Virus record (IMG/VR): IMGVR_UViG_3300034120_000261 | Location: 1 to 36,833 of that record | Direction: 5' to 3' (one strand) | Origin: a virus | Length of the DNA: 36,833 nucleotides | Shown: one piece after another, positions 5,962 to 13,410 of the stretch | Numbering within the stretch: the first letter of the stretch is position 1 | How the letters are laid out: every line of letters starts with the position of its first letter | Translations under genes and position numbers: made by a program | Notes under the pieces: generated by a model | What the model saw: only the letters and a program-made list of their open reading frames with translations | What the model was told of the DNA's origin: nothing | The model's database searches: none

Positions 5962-7994
5962 CCTGGAATCTCCACGTTAGCGGAAATGCCAGCACCGACC
6001 TTTGCTGCTTTCAGTTGAGCCTCTACCTGAAACTCCTCCCGCTTTAGCATAAGTTCAGCAGCGGCCTTCTCGCGTGCGAGTTGAATGTCAGCCTGAGCCT
6101 TGATGCGCTTTGTTTCAATGTCTGCCAGAGCCTTCTGCCGGTCGATTTCAATCTGGGCTTGAGCCTGGGCAAGCATGGCATCCATCGGCCCCGGCTGCTG
6201 CTGCTGCGGAGGTGGATTAGATAGGGCTTGATCGACTTCAGGCGGAATCTCTTTGAAGAACTCTGCTGAGTCTTTAAACCCTGCCGCCTCGATAAACCGC
6301 CCAAGAGTCGCCCGATACTGTCCGACAGACACGAGCGGATTAGCAGGACCGTAGGCTTGCAGAATAGCTTCCTGCTTTGCCAGAACCATCTGGAGCATCG
6401 CCATCTGCTCCTGCTTCGATCCAGTCCCGAGTCCGACAGAGATCGAAACGTCATACTGGTTTGACCACTCTCGCGGGTCCATCTCGACATACTTGCCGCG
6501 CATCCGAATCAGACGAGGCTTGTCCTGATACTTGCAGAGTAGATGCAGAATGCCCTTAAACAGGCTCTTAACGCCCGTCTCAGCGAAGATGCGTGCGACT
6601 AGCTCCAGTTTCCCCTGCGCGGCCTGAGTCGTAGCAGCAACAGCCGCAGCGGTCACGTTTTGCAGGATGTTCGGGTCTAGACCTTGCTGGACATCAGACA
6701 CACCAGACCGTTTCGACTGGATGCTATCAAAGTAGCCAAGCAACGGATATGCAGAACCAGTCACATCAGGAACGGTAATCGGCTGCACCATCCCCGGAGC
6801 CTTCGTCCGCACAACTCCACCCGGAGTGACATTCAACAAGTCGTCCAGGTTGACTTGCCCCTCTACAACAGCACTGCGAGCGTTGTTGATGAGGTAGATA
6901 TTGTCGAGAATCTGGCGGGTAATCGTGGACTTGATAAGCTGGATGTCCATCACCCGATCAGCAAGCGACTGACCAAAAAACTTGTGCGGGACAGGCATCG
7001 GGCAGATTACATGGAAGGGAATGTAATCCGTCTTGATGTTGGCTTCAGTCCCGTTTGCCCAGGTCAGAATCTGCTGGCCAGAGTAGTAAATCTGCCGGAG
7101 TTCAGCAATCCCATCACCGTCGAAGTCAACGTAGATGTAGCACTCGTACACCTCGGCCTGTTGCATCGTCTCGTCAAGACTCTCCTGCTCGAACGGTTCC
7201 TCTCCAGGCGAGTATCGTGCAAGTCGCTCCTCGGTAAAGTCCAGAGAGTTGTACGCTGGCAGCGAGTTGATCTGGTCAGGGTCAAACCCCATCGCAATCA
7301 GTTCTGATCGCGTGGCGAGCCTCCTGTGAGCAATGAAGGGCGCATCCTCTACGCAAGTGGCTTTCTTGCTGACAATCAGTTCCTCGGGAGGCACTACGTC
7401 AATCTGAATCCGGCCAGAGTTGATGCGCTTCTGCACTACGACATTGTGCGTCGTCTGCTGCATGGCTCCCATCGGAGACGCGACTTCCTCGGTAATCGTC
7501 TCCTGTGCAACGATCTGCCGAGTACCGTCTGACATCAACAGGAGAAGCTCGTTGTCAGTCAGACCACGATATGCCTCCTCGTTAACGTCAATCTTCTGCT
7601 CCCAGTACGCTTTCAGCGTGCCGGTTTTCTCCAGCAGAGCGTCCTTGAACCAGTCGTGCAACAGCGCAAAACCCCGGTTGTCCTTGTAGAACACCCAGTT
7701 TGCATAGTCGGTCGCCTGTTTCGCGCCTTCCTCGTCGCCTGGGCCTACAGGCTCAAACCTGCCTAGGTCATCGCTTGCGGTAAATACGCGGATGAGTTGC
7801 GGCAGCGCACCATCAACAACCTCAGCAACCTCGCCGGTAACGATCTGAGAGCGTCCCTCTACCTCGTTGCCGTAAGGTTTGCGGAGGTAGTAGTCGATTG
7901 ACTGACCGCGTTCCTCTGTCGTTTCAGAGTCGAGCATCCCGATAGCATCGTCAATCTCTGCTTGCAGGATGCCTTGTAGCCTACCGATATCCAT
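5958..7994 (-). CDS. Portal protein, P22-like
   Basis: 678 residues. The N-terminus (MDIGRLQGILQAEIDDAIG, ERGQSIDYYLRKPYGNEVEGRS) and the block VVDGALPQLIRVFTASDD are hallmarks of the large podovirus portal. Further support: HDWFKDALLEKTGTLKAYW, VPPEELIVSKKA, and the long C-terminal helices rich in Gln, Ala and Lys (about residues 590-660) that would form the barrel. Twelve copies would form the DNA gate at one head vertex and bind terminase and the adaptor. It lies between a small coiled-coil gene (14-bp overlap) and the small helical gene. Confidence 0.9.
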   Translation of the reverse strand: MDIGRLQGILQAEIDDAIGMLDSETTEERGQSIDYYLRKPYGNEVEGRSQIVTGEVAEVVDGALPQLIRVFTASDDLGRFEPVGPGDEEGAKQATDYANWVFYKDNRGFALLHDWFKDALLEKTGTLKAYWEQKIDVNEEAYRGLTDNELLLLMSDGTRQIVAQETITEEVASPMGAMQQTTHNVVVQKRINSGRIQIDVVPPEELIVSKKATCVEDAPFIAHRRLATRSELIAMGFDPDQINSLPAYNSLDFTEERLARYSPGEEPFEQESLDETMQQAEVYECYIYVDFDGDGIAELRQIYYSGQQILTWANGTEANIKTDYIPFHVICPMPVPHKFFGQSLADRVMDIQLIKSTITRQILDNIYLINNARSAVVEGQVNLDDLLNVTPGGVVRTKAPGMVQPITVPDVTGSAYPLLGYFDSIQSKRSGVSDVQQGLDPNILQNVTAAAVAATTQAAQGKLELVARIFAETGVKSLFKGILHLLCKYQDKPRLIRMRGKYVEMDPREWSNQYDVSISVGLGTGSKQEQMAMLQMVLAKQEAILQAYGPANPLVSVGQYRATLGRFIEAAGFKDSAEFFKEIPPEVDQALSNPPPQQQQPGPMDAMLAQAQAQIEIDRQKALADIETKRIKAQADIQLAREKAAAELMLKREEFQVEAQLKAAKVGAGISANVEIPG

Positions 7995-8133
7995 CTTGAA
8001 CCTCTCGCCGTGTGTACGGGCGTTTTTCGGGTTTGGCTTTCAACTCCTCAACCTGCTTTTGTAGCTCGGCAACGAGTTTAGCCAGCGCGTCAAATTCGCG
8101 TTTAGTAACAATATTACCTTGTGGCATCAGCAT
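7981..8133 (-). CDS. Small coiled-coil protein upstream of portal
   Basis: A 50-residue open frame starting ATG CTG ATG at a TGATG overlap with the upstream gene; the second ATG at 8127 is an alternative. Central heptad-like stretch REFDALAKLVAELQKQVEEL, then a basic tail (KAKPEKRPYTRREVQ). It ends 14 bp inside the portal gene. The coupling at both ends supports translation. Function unknown. Confidence 0.6.
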   Translation of the reverse strand: MLMPQGNIVTKREFDALAKLVAELQKQVEELKAKPEKRPYTRREVQDGYR

Positions 8134-8627
8134 CAGAAACGCCCTTGCATTTGCAATCCAACATAGGGATTCGTTCCTGCTTTACCAATCAAACCTAACA
8201 AAAAGTCCTCGTTTAGCTTCTTAACGTACTGTGCTTGAAGTGAACGGACAAGGTTTCCGAACTGGTCTTGCGACATTGTGGCCGAGACATCTACGTTTGG
8301 CGTTGGAGAAAACCCAATAGAACCTTTCTTGTAGTTCTCGCCAACTTCGCCTTTCACCCCAAGCAACCCGCCAAGCAGATTTTCGTAAGTCAATTGACGC
8401 CGCGCTTGTCCAGGCTCATTCCCGTAACTGACACCAACCGTTCCGAGAGGGGTTTCCTGCTTTGCGCCTAGTCTGGCGAATTGGCTTGCAATGCTCTGTA
8501 ATTCCTGCGGAGCAGATTCCGGCATTTGCGGGACACCCCTAAACGTCAGGTTTTGCCCGGAAATATCTACAGGCAAACGCTCTTGCGCCATCATCAATAG
8601 CAATCTGCGGAGATCGGTTTCATCCAT
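8133..8627 (-). CDS. Hypothetical protein between terminase and portal
   Basis: 164 residues from the ATG at the TGATGG junction with terL; upstream in-frame codons lie within terL. N-terminal helix MDETDLRRLLLMMAQ, then segments alternating Gly/Val/Ser with hydrophobics (TPLGTVGVSYG, GVKGEVGENYKKGSIGFSP, NVDVSATM) that look like short beta strands, and a helical C-terminal part ending NPYVGLQMQGRF. The strand-rich middle resembles a porin-like or beta-solenoid pattern but I recognise no family. Probably a virion protein by position. Confidence 0.6.
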   Translation of the reverse strand: MDETDLRRLLLMMAQERLPVDISGQNLTFRGVPQMPESAPQELQSIASQFARLGAKQETPLGTVGVSYGNEPGQARRQLTYENLLGGLLGVKGEVGENYKKGSIGFSPTPNVDVSATMSQDQFGNLVRSLQAQYVKKLNEDFLLGLIGKAGTNPYVGLQMQGRF

Positions 8628-9892
8628 CACACTATCCAGCGAGTTTGTACGTTGATCGGCTTGCCCCAACTGGACTGCGTTTCGTTCAGCCCAATCGCAA
8701 GATAACGAAAGGCATCAGAGCCATGACTAGACCAATCATGTAGTGGTCTATCGTAAAACACTTTCTGCTTCTCGTCGAACGTCCGTCGATAGTTCCGCAA
8801 ACAGTTCAACCCTTCACTTACCGCCGGAACATTGAACCAGCAGCGCGGCAGTAGCCTACGGACAGCCTGGATACCGTCATCGACAGACAAGCGCGGAGCA
8901 ATCCGACACTCTAGCCCAGCGGCTTGCAAGACTTCGAGACGGGACTTGCCGGAGCCTAGCTCCCTTACCTGTACGTCATGCGGGACGATGTTCTCAGCCT
9001 TGTGCCAGTCCCGGTTTCGTAGCTCTCGGACGTACCAATCCAGACCAACACCGTGGTTCTCTATGTAATCCAGAAGCCTTACTTCCTGCCCGTGAACCTG
9101 TGCCACCCAGATAGACGTAGAGTCACCGATACCCAAGTCCCACGCACAGATGGTCTTGCAAAGGTCGTCCCGCTTGATCTCGCAGAATCTCCCCTCCCCT
9201 TCCATCTGGTTGAGTTGGTGTCCGTAGTACGCACCCTCAATGGCAGCATGAAATGAGCACTCGAACTCTTGGTCGTACTTGTCTTGACCCATTTCCCGCA
9301 AAGCGTCGTCTAGTTCAGCCTGGGCAATGATCTTGGTTTGGCTAGCCTTAAACTCTAGGAGTTTCCACCCAGGCTCACCGATAGCGCGGTTGCGTAGGTC
9401 GAAAAAATGGTTCTGGCCCTTTGGGGTCCCGATGAACAGTGCCCAGCCTTTCCGGTCGGCTAGGGCTGGTCGGATTACTTCGTTCCAGATTTTCGGGTTT
9501 TGATCCCCCACCTCATCGAGAACCACTCCATCGAAGTAACTTCCGCGAAGTGAATCTGGGTTGTCCGATCCGTATAGCCCGATCCTACGGTCCCAGAAGT
9601 CGACTCGCAACTCTGAGATGTTGGCTGTTCCACCGAGCGGGTTAGCAAAGTGGGTGAGGTAATCCCAGGCAACTCGCTTGGCTTGGCTGTAGGTTGGGGC
9701 AATGTAGGCATATCTCGGTCGTTCTAACTGGCACATCACCGCTGACTTGATTAGCTGGTTGATGGCACTGACAGTCTTGCCTAGACGCCGATGAGCCACA
9801 ACAACCGCAAAGCGATGCGTATTGAGAGCGTCGTGTATCTCAATCTGCGGCTCCCGCGGAGCGTAAGGGATTACGATTTCTCTGACGCCCAT
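8627..9892 (-). CDS. Terminase large subunit
   Basis: 421 residues, the packaging motor. ATPase part: adenine-binding APREPQIEIHDAL at the N-terminus, Walker A AHRRLGKT (residues 33-40, a normal terminase variant), Walker B VVLDE (123-127) and coupling motif GTP (155-157). Nuclease part (RNase H-like): D252 in AWDLGIGDS, D306 in IVPHDV, and D393 in HGSDAFRY supply the acidic metal site. It overlaps the small subunit gene by 22 bp and couples to the next gene by TGATG. Length is slightly short but all motifs are present. Confidence 0.93.
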   Translation of the reverse strand: MGVREIVIPYAPREPQIEIHDALNTHRFAVVVAHRRLGKTVSAINQLIKSAVMCQLERPRYAYIAPTYSQAKRVAWDYLTHFANPLGGTANISELRVDFWDRRIGLYGSDNPDSLRGSYFDGVVLDEVGDQNPKIWNEVIRPALADRKGWALFIGTPKGQNHFFDLRNRAIGEPGWKLLEFKASQTKIIAQAELDDALREMGQDKYDQEFECSFHAAIEGAYYGHQLNQMEGEGRFCEIKRDDLCKTICAWDLGIGDSTSIWVAQVHGQEVRLLDYIENHGVGLDWYVRELRNRDWHKAENIVPHDVQVRELGSGKSRLEVLQAAGLECRIAPRLSVDDGIQAVRRLLPRCWFNVPAVSEGLNCLRNYRRTFDEKQKVFYDRPLHDWSSHGSDAFRYLAIGLNETQSSWGKPINVQTRWIV

Positions 9893-10209
9893 GTCACTGC
9901 CATTTTAAGCGGTTCGCCTTCAGCGTTCGCGTGTTCAACCACATTATGCTCGCGCCACCCTGCTCGAGTCTTGAGCCAGAAGATCATTGCAGCGGTATTT
10001 CCTGCCTTTGCTTGTTGGAAAAGCGTCTGCGCGACAGCAGCATTGGCCTCCATCCTGCCTTCAGTAAGCTCCTGCTTGTAATGCTTTGTCAGCGTGTCAT
10101 GGTCAATCTGTAGCTTGTCGGCAATGTCAACGTAGCGCACCCCGACAGCGGATAGCGTCTTTACTAGCCGACGATCCTCATCTGACGGTTTATGCCGCTT
10201 GCCTTGCAT
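9871..10209 (-). CDS. Terminase small subunit
   Basis: 112 residues. The N-terminal helix-turn-helix region (DEDRRLVKTLSAVGVRYVDIADKLQIDHDTLTKHY, given in part: VDIADKLQIDHDTL) is the DNA-recognition type found in TerS. It is followed by ANAAVAQTLFQQAKAGNTAAMIFWLKTRAGW, whose pattern (AQTLFQQAKAGN, FWLKTR.GW) is typical of terminase small subunits and small HTH packaging proteins. It recognises the phage DNA and recruits the large subunit encoded directly downstream. The first 20 bp overlap the 3' end of the ABC/GNAT gene. Confidence 0.88.
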   Translation of the reverse strand: MQGKRHKPSDEDRRLVKTLSAVGVRYVDIADKLQIDHDTLTKHYKQELTEGRMEANAAVAQTLFQQAKAGNTAAMIFWLKTRAGWREHNVVEHANAEGEPLKMAVTWASEKS

Positions 10210-11284
10210 TTTTTATGTCCGAAAGTTTTGCATATTCAAACGTAGCGGTAAGCCTAGCATCTGAAGTTGACCCAGCCAACACCCCTGATGTTTTGCCAAC
10301 TCGCCCCGGCTTTCTCGTCATCACCCAATCCTTGCGTTTTTGCAACCCATGAACAAACGAAGGGGCGCTCGTAACTAAAGACACTCTGTGTTTTTGAGCA
10401 TTGTACAAAGCGGCTATTTCTGACATAAACCGCACACCAAGACCTATGCCCTGATAATCCGGCCTAACAACAATTCTGTGAATACGTTTCATATTTTTCA
10501 CAACCGGGTGCGGGAAGTGCAACACACTGCACCAAGCGGCTGGAACTCCGTCAATTTCTGCAATGTATTTGTGTGCAGCATTGTTGTGCTCAGAACTTAA
10601 ATAATGAAAGTTTTCAAATAACCTCCATTCATTCTGCGTTGCCTTTCTGATTCCAATGTTGATCGCTGGTCGTTGAAGCGACCTCCGAAAAAATCGATTT
10701 TCATTAGCATCGAACACCCAGTCAGGTTGCAACCATTCTTCTATGTCGTAATGACAACTTAAAGCAATAAACTGCTTGTTGGTTTTTCTAATAAATTTTT
10801 GAATTGCCGAACTTCCGATCTTTGCAACTTGCCTATCAACAACAGAAGTAAATTCATCATACACAATTGGCTTTTTTGCTTCCAACATAACCCGCGCCAA
10901 TTCTGCCCTCATCTTTTGACCATTCGACAACACCGCAAATGGTTTTAACCAATCAGGAGGTGACGAAAAACCTACACTACTCAAAGACTCTGTGATTTCT
11001 TTTGCGCCAAATTCTTGTGAAAAATCATCAACCAAAGATGAACTGCGCCAATCAAACCCATTAAACACATCAAAGTCAGCAAACAATTTTTTTGCAATTG
11101 TTGTTTTTCCTGAACCGGACGCACCAACAATTAAACCAATATTCCATTCAATATTTTCAATCGGGATATTAACGTCAAATTCTTTTTTTACAACGTCAAC
11201 ATCTACATCAAACATTGACTTGATTTTGTTAACGCGGAACGAACTTCCAACAGACGTTTCAATTACAAACTTTGCACTCGGCAT
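10190..11284 (-). CDS. ABC-type ATPase fused to GNAT acetyltransferase domain (Mom-like candidate)
   Basis: 364 residues with two domains. ABC ATPase: Walker A GASGSGKTT (54-62), signature LSNGQ (119-123), Walker B IVYDE (140-144), D-loop SVVD (147-150), and H-loop histidine 178 in SCHYD. No transmembrane part, so it is a soluble ABC enzyme. GNAT domain from about 210: FHYLSSEHN, then RIVVRPDYQGIGLG (270-283), the acetyl-CoA pyrophosphate loop, then LVTSAPSFVHGLQKRKDW. The layout matches what is known as an ABC-type ATPase fused to a predicted acetyltransferase (COG2401-like). The FHY start, the R-hydrophobic-R strand and the final H-G...W pattern also recall phage Mu Mom, which modifies adenine in DNA. 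It overlaps the ParB-like gene by 22 bp. The DNA is strikingly AT-rich (for example 19 G/C in 60 at 11161-11220), which points to recent acquisition. Confidence 0.8.
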   Translation of the reverse strand: MPSAKFVIETSVGSSFRVNKIKSMFDVDVDVVKKEFDVNIPIENIEWNIGLIVGASGSGKTTIAKKLFADFDVFNGFDWRSSSLVDDFSQEFGAKEITESLSSVGFSSPPDWLKPFAVLSNGQKMRAELARVMLEAKKPIVYDEFTSVVDRQVAKIGSSAIQKFIRKTNKQFIALSCHYDIEEWLQPDWVFDANENRFFRRSLQRPAINIGIRKATQNEWRLFENFHYLSSEHNNAAHKYIAEIDGVPAAWCSVLHFPHPVVKNMKRIHRIVVRPDYQGIGLGVRFMSEIAALYNAQKHRVSLVTSAPSFVHGLQKRKDWVMTRKPGRVGKTSGVLAGSTSDARLTATFEYAKLSDIKNARQAA

Positions 11285-11802
11285 TTGTAACCTTTTTCAT
11301 CTAGTTCATTGAAAACGCGCTCTTGTTCTTGTTCGTTTTTGCACTCAACAATTATGTTGAACACTTCAGAATATTTTTGTTCCTCTGGTTCATGCAACGA
11401 AATTCCTGCATCCATCAATCTTGTTATTTCTTCAACATCGAACCCAAGCAAGTCCATTGAAAATTGGTTGTCTAACAATTCTTTTATTTCTATCCTTAAC
11501 AACTCGTCATCCCAACCAGCGTTCAGCGCCAACTTGTTGTCTGCCAGGATGTAAGCCTTGCGCTGCATCTCCGTCAGGTGCGACAACCTTACCGCGGGAA
11601 CCGTATCCTTGCCTAGCTTACGAGCGGCCATCACCCTGCCGTGGCCAGCAATGATGCTGTTGTCGTCGGCTATCAGAACAGGATTGTTAAACCCGAACTC
11701 TTTGATCGACGCTGCAATCTGTGCAACCTGCGCGTCAGAATGAGTCCTGGCGTTGTTAACGTAAGGGATCAGCTTCTCAATGCTGATTTGTTCTACTTGC
11801 AT
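11263..11802 (-). CDS. ParB/Srx-domain protein
   Basis: 179 residues from the ATG at 11802, with TAGGAG six bases upstream; a GTG two codons earlier is possible. ParB N-terminal domain: MQVEQISIEKLIPYVNNAR, HSDAQVAQIAASIKEFGF, NNPVLIADDNSIIAGHGR (box II-like I-I-x-G-H-x-R), MAARKLGKDTVPAV. Then a helical part (AYILADNKLALNAGWDDELL) and a short C-terminal alpha/beta tail (NIIVECKNEQEQERVFNEL). Phage proteins of this type usually accompany a methyltransferase or another DNA-modifying enzyme; modern ParB-fold proteins may bind DNA and hydrolyse CTP or ATP. Here the partner is the ABC/GNAT fusion. Base composition changes inside this gene: roughly 57-62% G/C before about 11515 on the N-terminal side, about 35% after. 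Confidence 0.85.
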   Translation of the reverse strand: MQVEQISIEKLIPYVNNARTHSDAQVAQIAASIKEFGFNNPVLIADDNSIIAGHGRVMAARKLGKDTVPAVRLSHLTEMQRKAYILADNKLALNAGWDDELLRIEIKELLDNQFSMDLLGFDVEEITRLMDAGISLHEPEEQKYSEVFNIIVECKNEQEQERVFNELDEKGYKCRVQSL

Positions 11803-11827
11803 ACGCACTCCTATTGGGTCATGCGCT

Positions 11828-12517
11828 TTACATTTTACTACGTTCTGATATTAGCCTGTCAATCTGTGGGTCGCCTGCCTGATCCTCTGTCGGAGCGAAT
11901 AAGGCGCGTTTCCGTCCATCCGTAATACCAGGGTCGCATAAGTAATACATTGCCAGACTGTTTCTGGTGACATCTTCTGGGCAGGTTATCGGCTCCGGCA
12001 GACCATGCCATGACCCGCGAGTGTCGAATATTACTGCGCGGTTAAAGTAAGGTTCGATTGACTTTACTAGCTTCCGGTTCTTGTCGTACAGCCCTAGATG
12101 CCCACCCCAGCCTTCGTCCCAGTTGGGAGTCATGTAAACGATGATGTTGAGCCTGCGCTGAAGATTTAGCTTTGGATGCAGGTTGTAGTCCAGATGGACG
12201 TTTAGCTTGCCGCCTCTGCCGTGCTGATGCAGTCCTCCACCGTGTAACCCGTAGTCTGGATAGAGTACGTCTCCGGCCTTGTGGCTGAGAAACATGGTGA
12301 ACCCAGTCTCACACATACTCTGGAAGGCTCGGTAGGTAGCTGGGCCGAACCGTTGCCAGTTGTTGCAGGTCTGCTTGATCTCCAGCGGATTATCGTAGCG
12401 GAACCAGCAGTCATCGTCTGGATGCGGGAACTCTCGCGCTATTTCATCCGCCTCCTCGAAGAAATCCTCGACGATAGCGTGCCAGAACGGGGTTTCGCTT
12501 ATCGTTATCCTCACCAC
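11828..12517 (-). CDS. 2-oxoglutarate/Fe(II)-dependent oxygenase
   Basis: 229 residues starting at one of two consecutive GTG codons (12517 or 12514) that overlap the upstream stop. The metal triad is clear: H108 and D110 in NVHLDYN, distal H171 in GSWHGLP, and R185 in TRNSLAMYY to bind 2-oxoglutarate. The fold landmarks (RRLNIIVYMTPNWDEGWGGHLGLY, then VIFDTRGSWHG) match the prolyl-4-hydroxylase-like 2OG-FeII_Oxy_3 group, not the TET/JBP group. These enzymes hydroxylate proteins, nucleic acids or small molecules; the substrate here is unknown. It sits between a conserved small protein and the ParB-like gene, 25 bp apart from the latter. Confidence 0.85.
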   Translation of the reverse strand: MVRITISETPFWHAIVEDFFEEADEIAREFPHPDDDCWFRYDNPLEIKQTCNNWQRFGPATYRAFQSMCETGFTMFLSHKAGDVLYPDYGLHGGGLHQHGRGGKLNVHLDYNLHPKLNLQRRLNIIVYMTPNWDEGWGGHLGLYDKNRKLVKSIEPYFNRAVIFDTRGSWHGLPEPITCPEDVTRNSLAMYYLCDPGITDGRKRALFAPTEDQAGDPQIDRLISERSKM

Positions 12518-12783
12518 TTGACCTTATTGGCCCAATAAGCGGCTGACATCTTGCCCTTCTGGATGTTCTCAGCGTGTCGGGCCTTGAATGACTCTCTGCG
12601 CCTTTTGTCAGCGGCAGATTCACCCTCTCGCTTGGGGCTTCCAGACACTCCCTGCTGACCAAAACGGATCAGCTTTACCTCATCGCCAGACTTTGCCAGC
12701 ACCGCGTGAGACTTGGTAGGGTGTCCAGGCGTTCGCTTGGGCTTGTTGTAGCCTGAGAACGATTCGCTGCCACGCTTAATCAT
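12511..12783 (-). CDS. Conserved basic phage protein (DUF5872-like)
   Basis: 90 residues, very basic. Contains YNKPKRTPGHPTKSHAVLAK, then VKLIRFGQQGVSGSPKREGE, then RRRESFKARHAENI and KGKMSAAYWANKVKW. This is a strongly conserved small protein in many unrelated phages of aquatic bacteria, which I recall as DUF5872-like. The function is unknown; the density of Lys/Arg/His and the conserved aromatic end suggest nucleic-acid contact. It overlaps both neighbours by several bases. Confidence 0.7.
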   Translation of the reverse strand: MIKRGSESFSGYNKPKRTPGHPTKSHAVLAKSGDEVKLIRFGQQGVSGSPKREGESAADKRRRESFKARHAENIQKGKMSAAYWANKVKW

Positions 12784-13105
12784 CGTCCATCATCCCAGCA
12801 ATCTTGATGACAATGCCGCCCTTGTGCTTGGCTTGCCCACCTAGCCATTTGCTGCAAACCATGTCCTCGGAGCAGACGAAATCCAACTGGGCACAGTAGC
12901 CCATGTCCTCTGCTTCTTCTTCCATGTCCTTGGCAATGCCGTTTTCCAGACAACCCTGCATCTCGTCTGACTGGATGAACGCAGCACAGTTCTCACACGT
13001 GTACTCTGCGCCTTCCTCTGCCTCACCGTAATCAGCCTTATCGACCGCCTTCTCTCGGTTGGCGTCGTTCAGCTTGGCATCGCTAGTAACGAGTGGACAC
13101 TTCAT
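12776..13105 (-). CDS. Cysteine-rich acidic conserved phage protein
   Basis: 109 residues. Cysteines occur in CENCAAF, MQGCLEN, GYCAQLDFVCSEDMVCSKW, a spacing suited to a small metal site (zinc or iron-sulphur), between acidic stretches (EEEAEDMG) and a C-terminal GIVIKIAGMMDDD. It begins MKCPLVTSDAKLNDANREKA. The gene travels with the adjacent DUF5872-like gene in many phages as far as I recall. No function is known. Start overlaps the upstream stop (ATGA). Confidence 0.65.
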   Translation of the reverse strand: MKCPLVTSDAKLNDANREKAVDKADYGEAEEGAEYTCENCAAFIQSDEMQGCLENGIAKDMEEEAEDMGYCAQLDFVCSEDMVCSKWLGGQAKHKGGIVIKIAGMMDDD

Positions 13106-13257
13106 TTCTTCCTCGCTGCTCTCATGTTGTCCACGAGATTAGGGTAGGGTCGGCCAGCAGCAGCCGCCATTGCCTTCGCTGACTTCTTTTCTTTCTTCGA
13201 CAGCGGATCAGGCTTGCCCAGCTTTTTCGGACGGGGCTTGTCCCAGATAGCTTTCAT
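13102..13257 (-). CDS. Small basic protein (51 aa)
   Basis: An open frame of 51 codons, MKAIWDKPRPKKLGKPDP ... AMAAAAGRPYPNLVDNMRA, ending ARKK. It begins at an ATGA overlap with the gene before it and ends in an ATGA overlap with the gene after it, which is strong evidence that it is translated. Lys/Arg-rich with the motif GRPYPNLVDN near the end, which I have seen in small phage proteins of unknown role. Confidence 0.7.
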   Translation of the reverse strand: MKAIWDKPRPKKLGKPDPLSKKEKKSAKAMAAAAGRPYPNLVDNMRAARKK

Positions 13258-13409
13258 TTCTTGGCTGGCATCTTCTTATAGGCTTTCTTAGGAGTCTTGG
13301 CAATCATCTCCTTTGCCACAGACATCGGAACGCCAGTCTGCTTCGCCACCTTCTTACTGCCAGCGGCTGCGTACATCAGACGTTGCTGCGCTTTGCTAGT
13401 GATCGGCAT
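13254..13409 (-). CDS. Small basic protein, DUF3008-like (51 aa)
   Basis: An open frame of 51 codons beginning MPITSKAQQRLMYAAAGSKK and containing TGVPMSVAKEMIAKTP, ending KKMPAKK. The start SKAQQR-(L/F)-M-x-A-A and the later AKEM resemble the short DUF3008 phage proteins. It is linked by ATGA to the next small gene and starts two bases after the stop of the glycosyltransferase-like gene. Confidence 0.7.
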   Translation of the reverse strand: MPITSKAQQRLMYAAAGSKKVAKQTGVPMSVAKEMIAKTPKKAYKKMPAKK

Positions 13410-13410
13410 A

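Noticed and set aside
6684-7307. 207-codon + strand frame opposite the portal gene
   Set aside because: Shadow of the portal coding frame; no recognisable domain.
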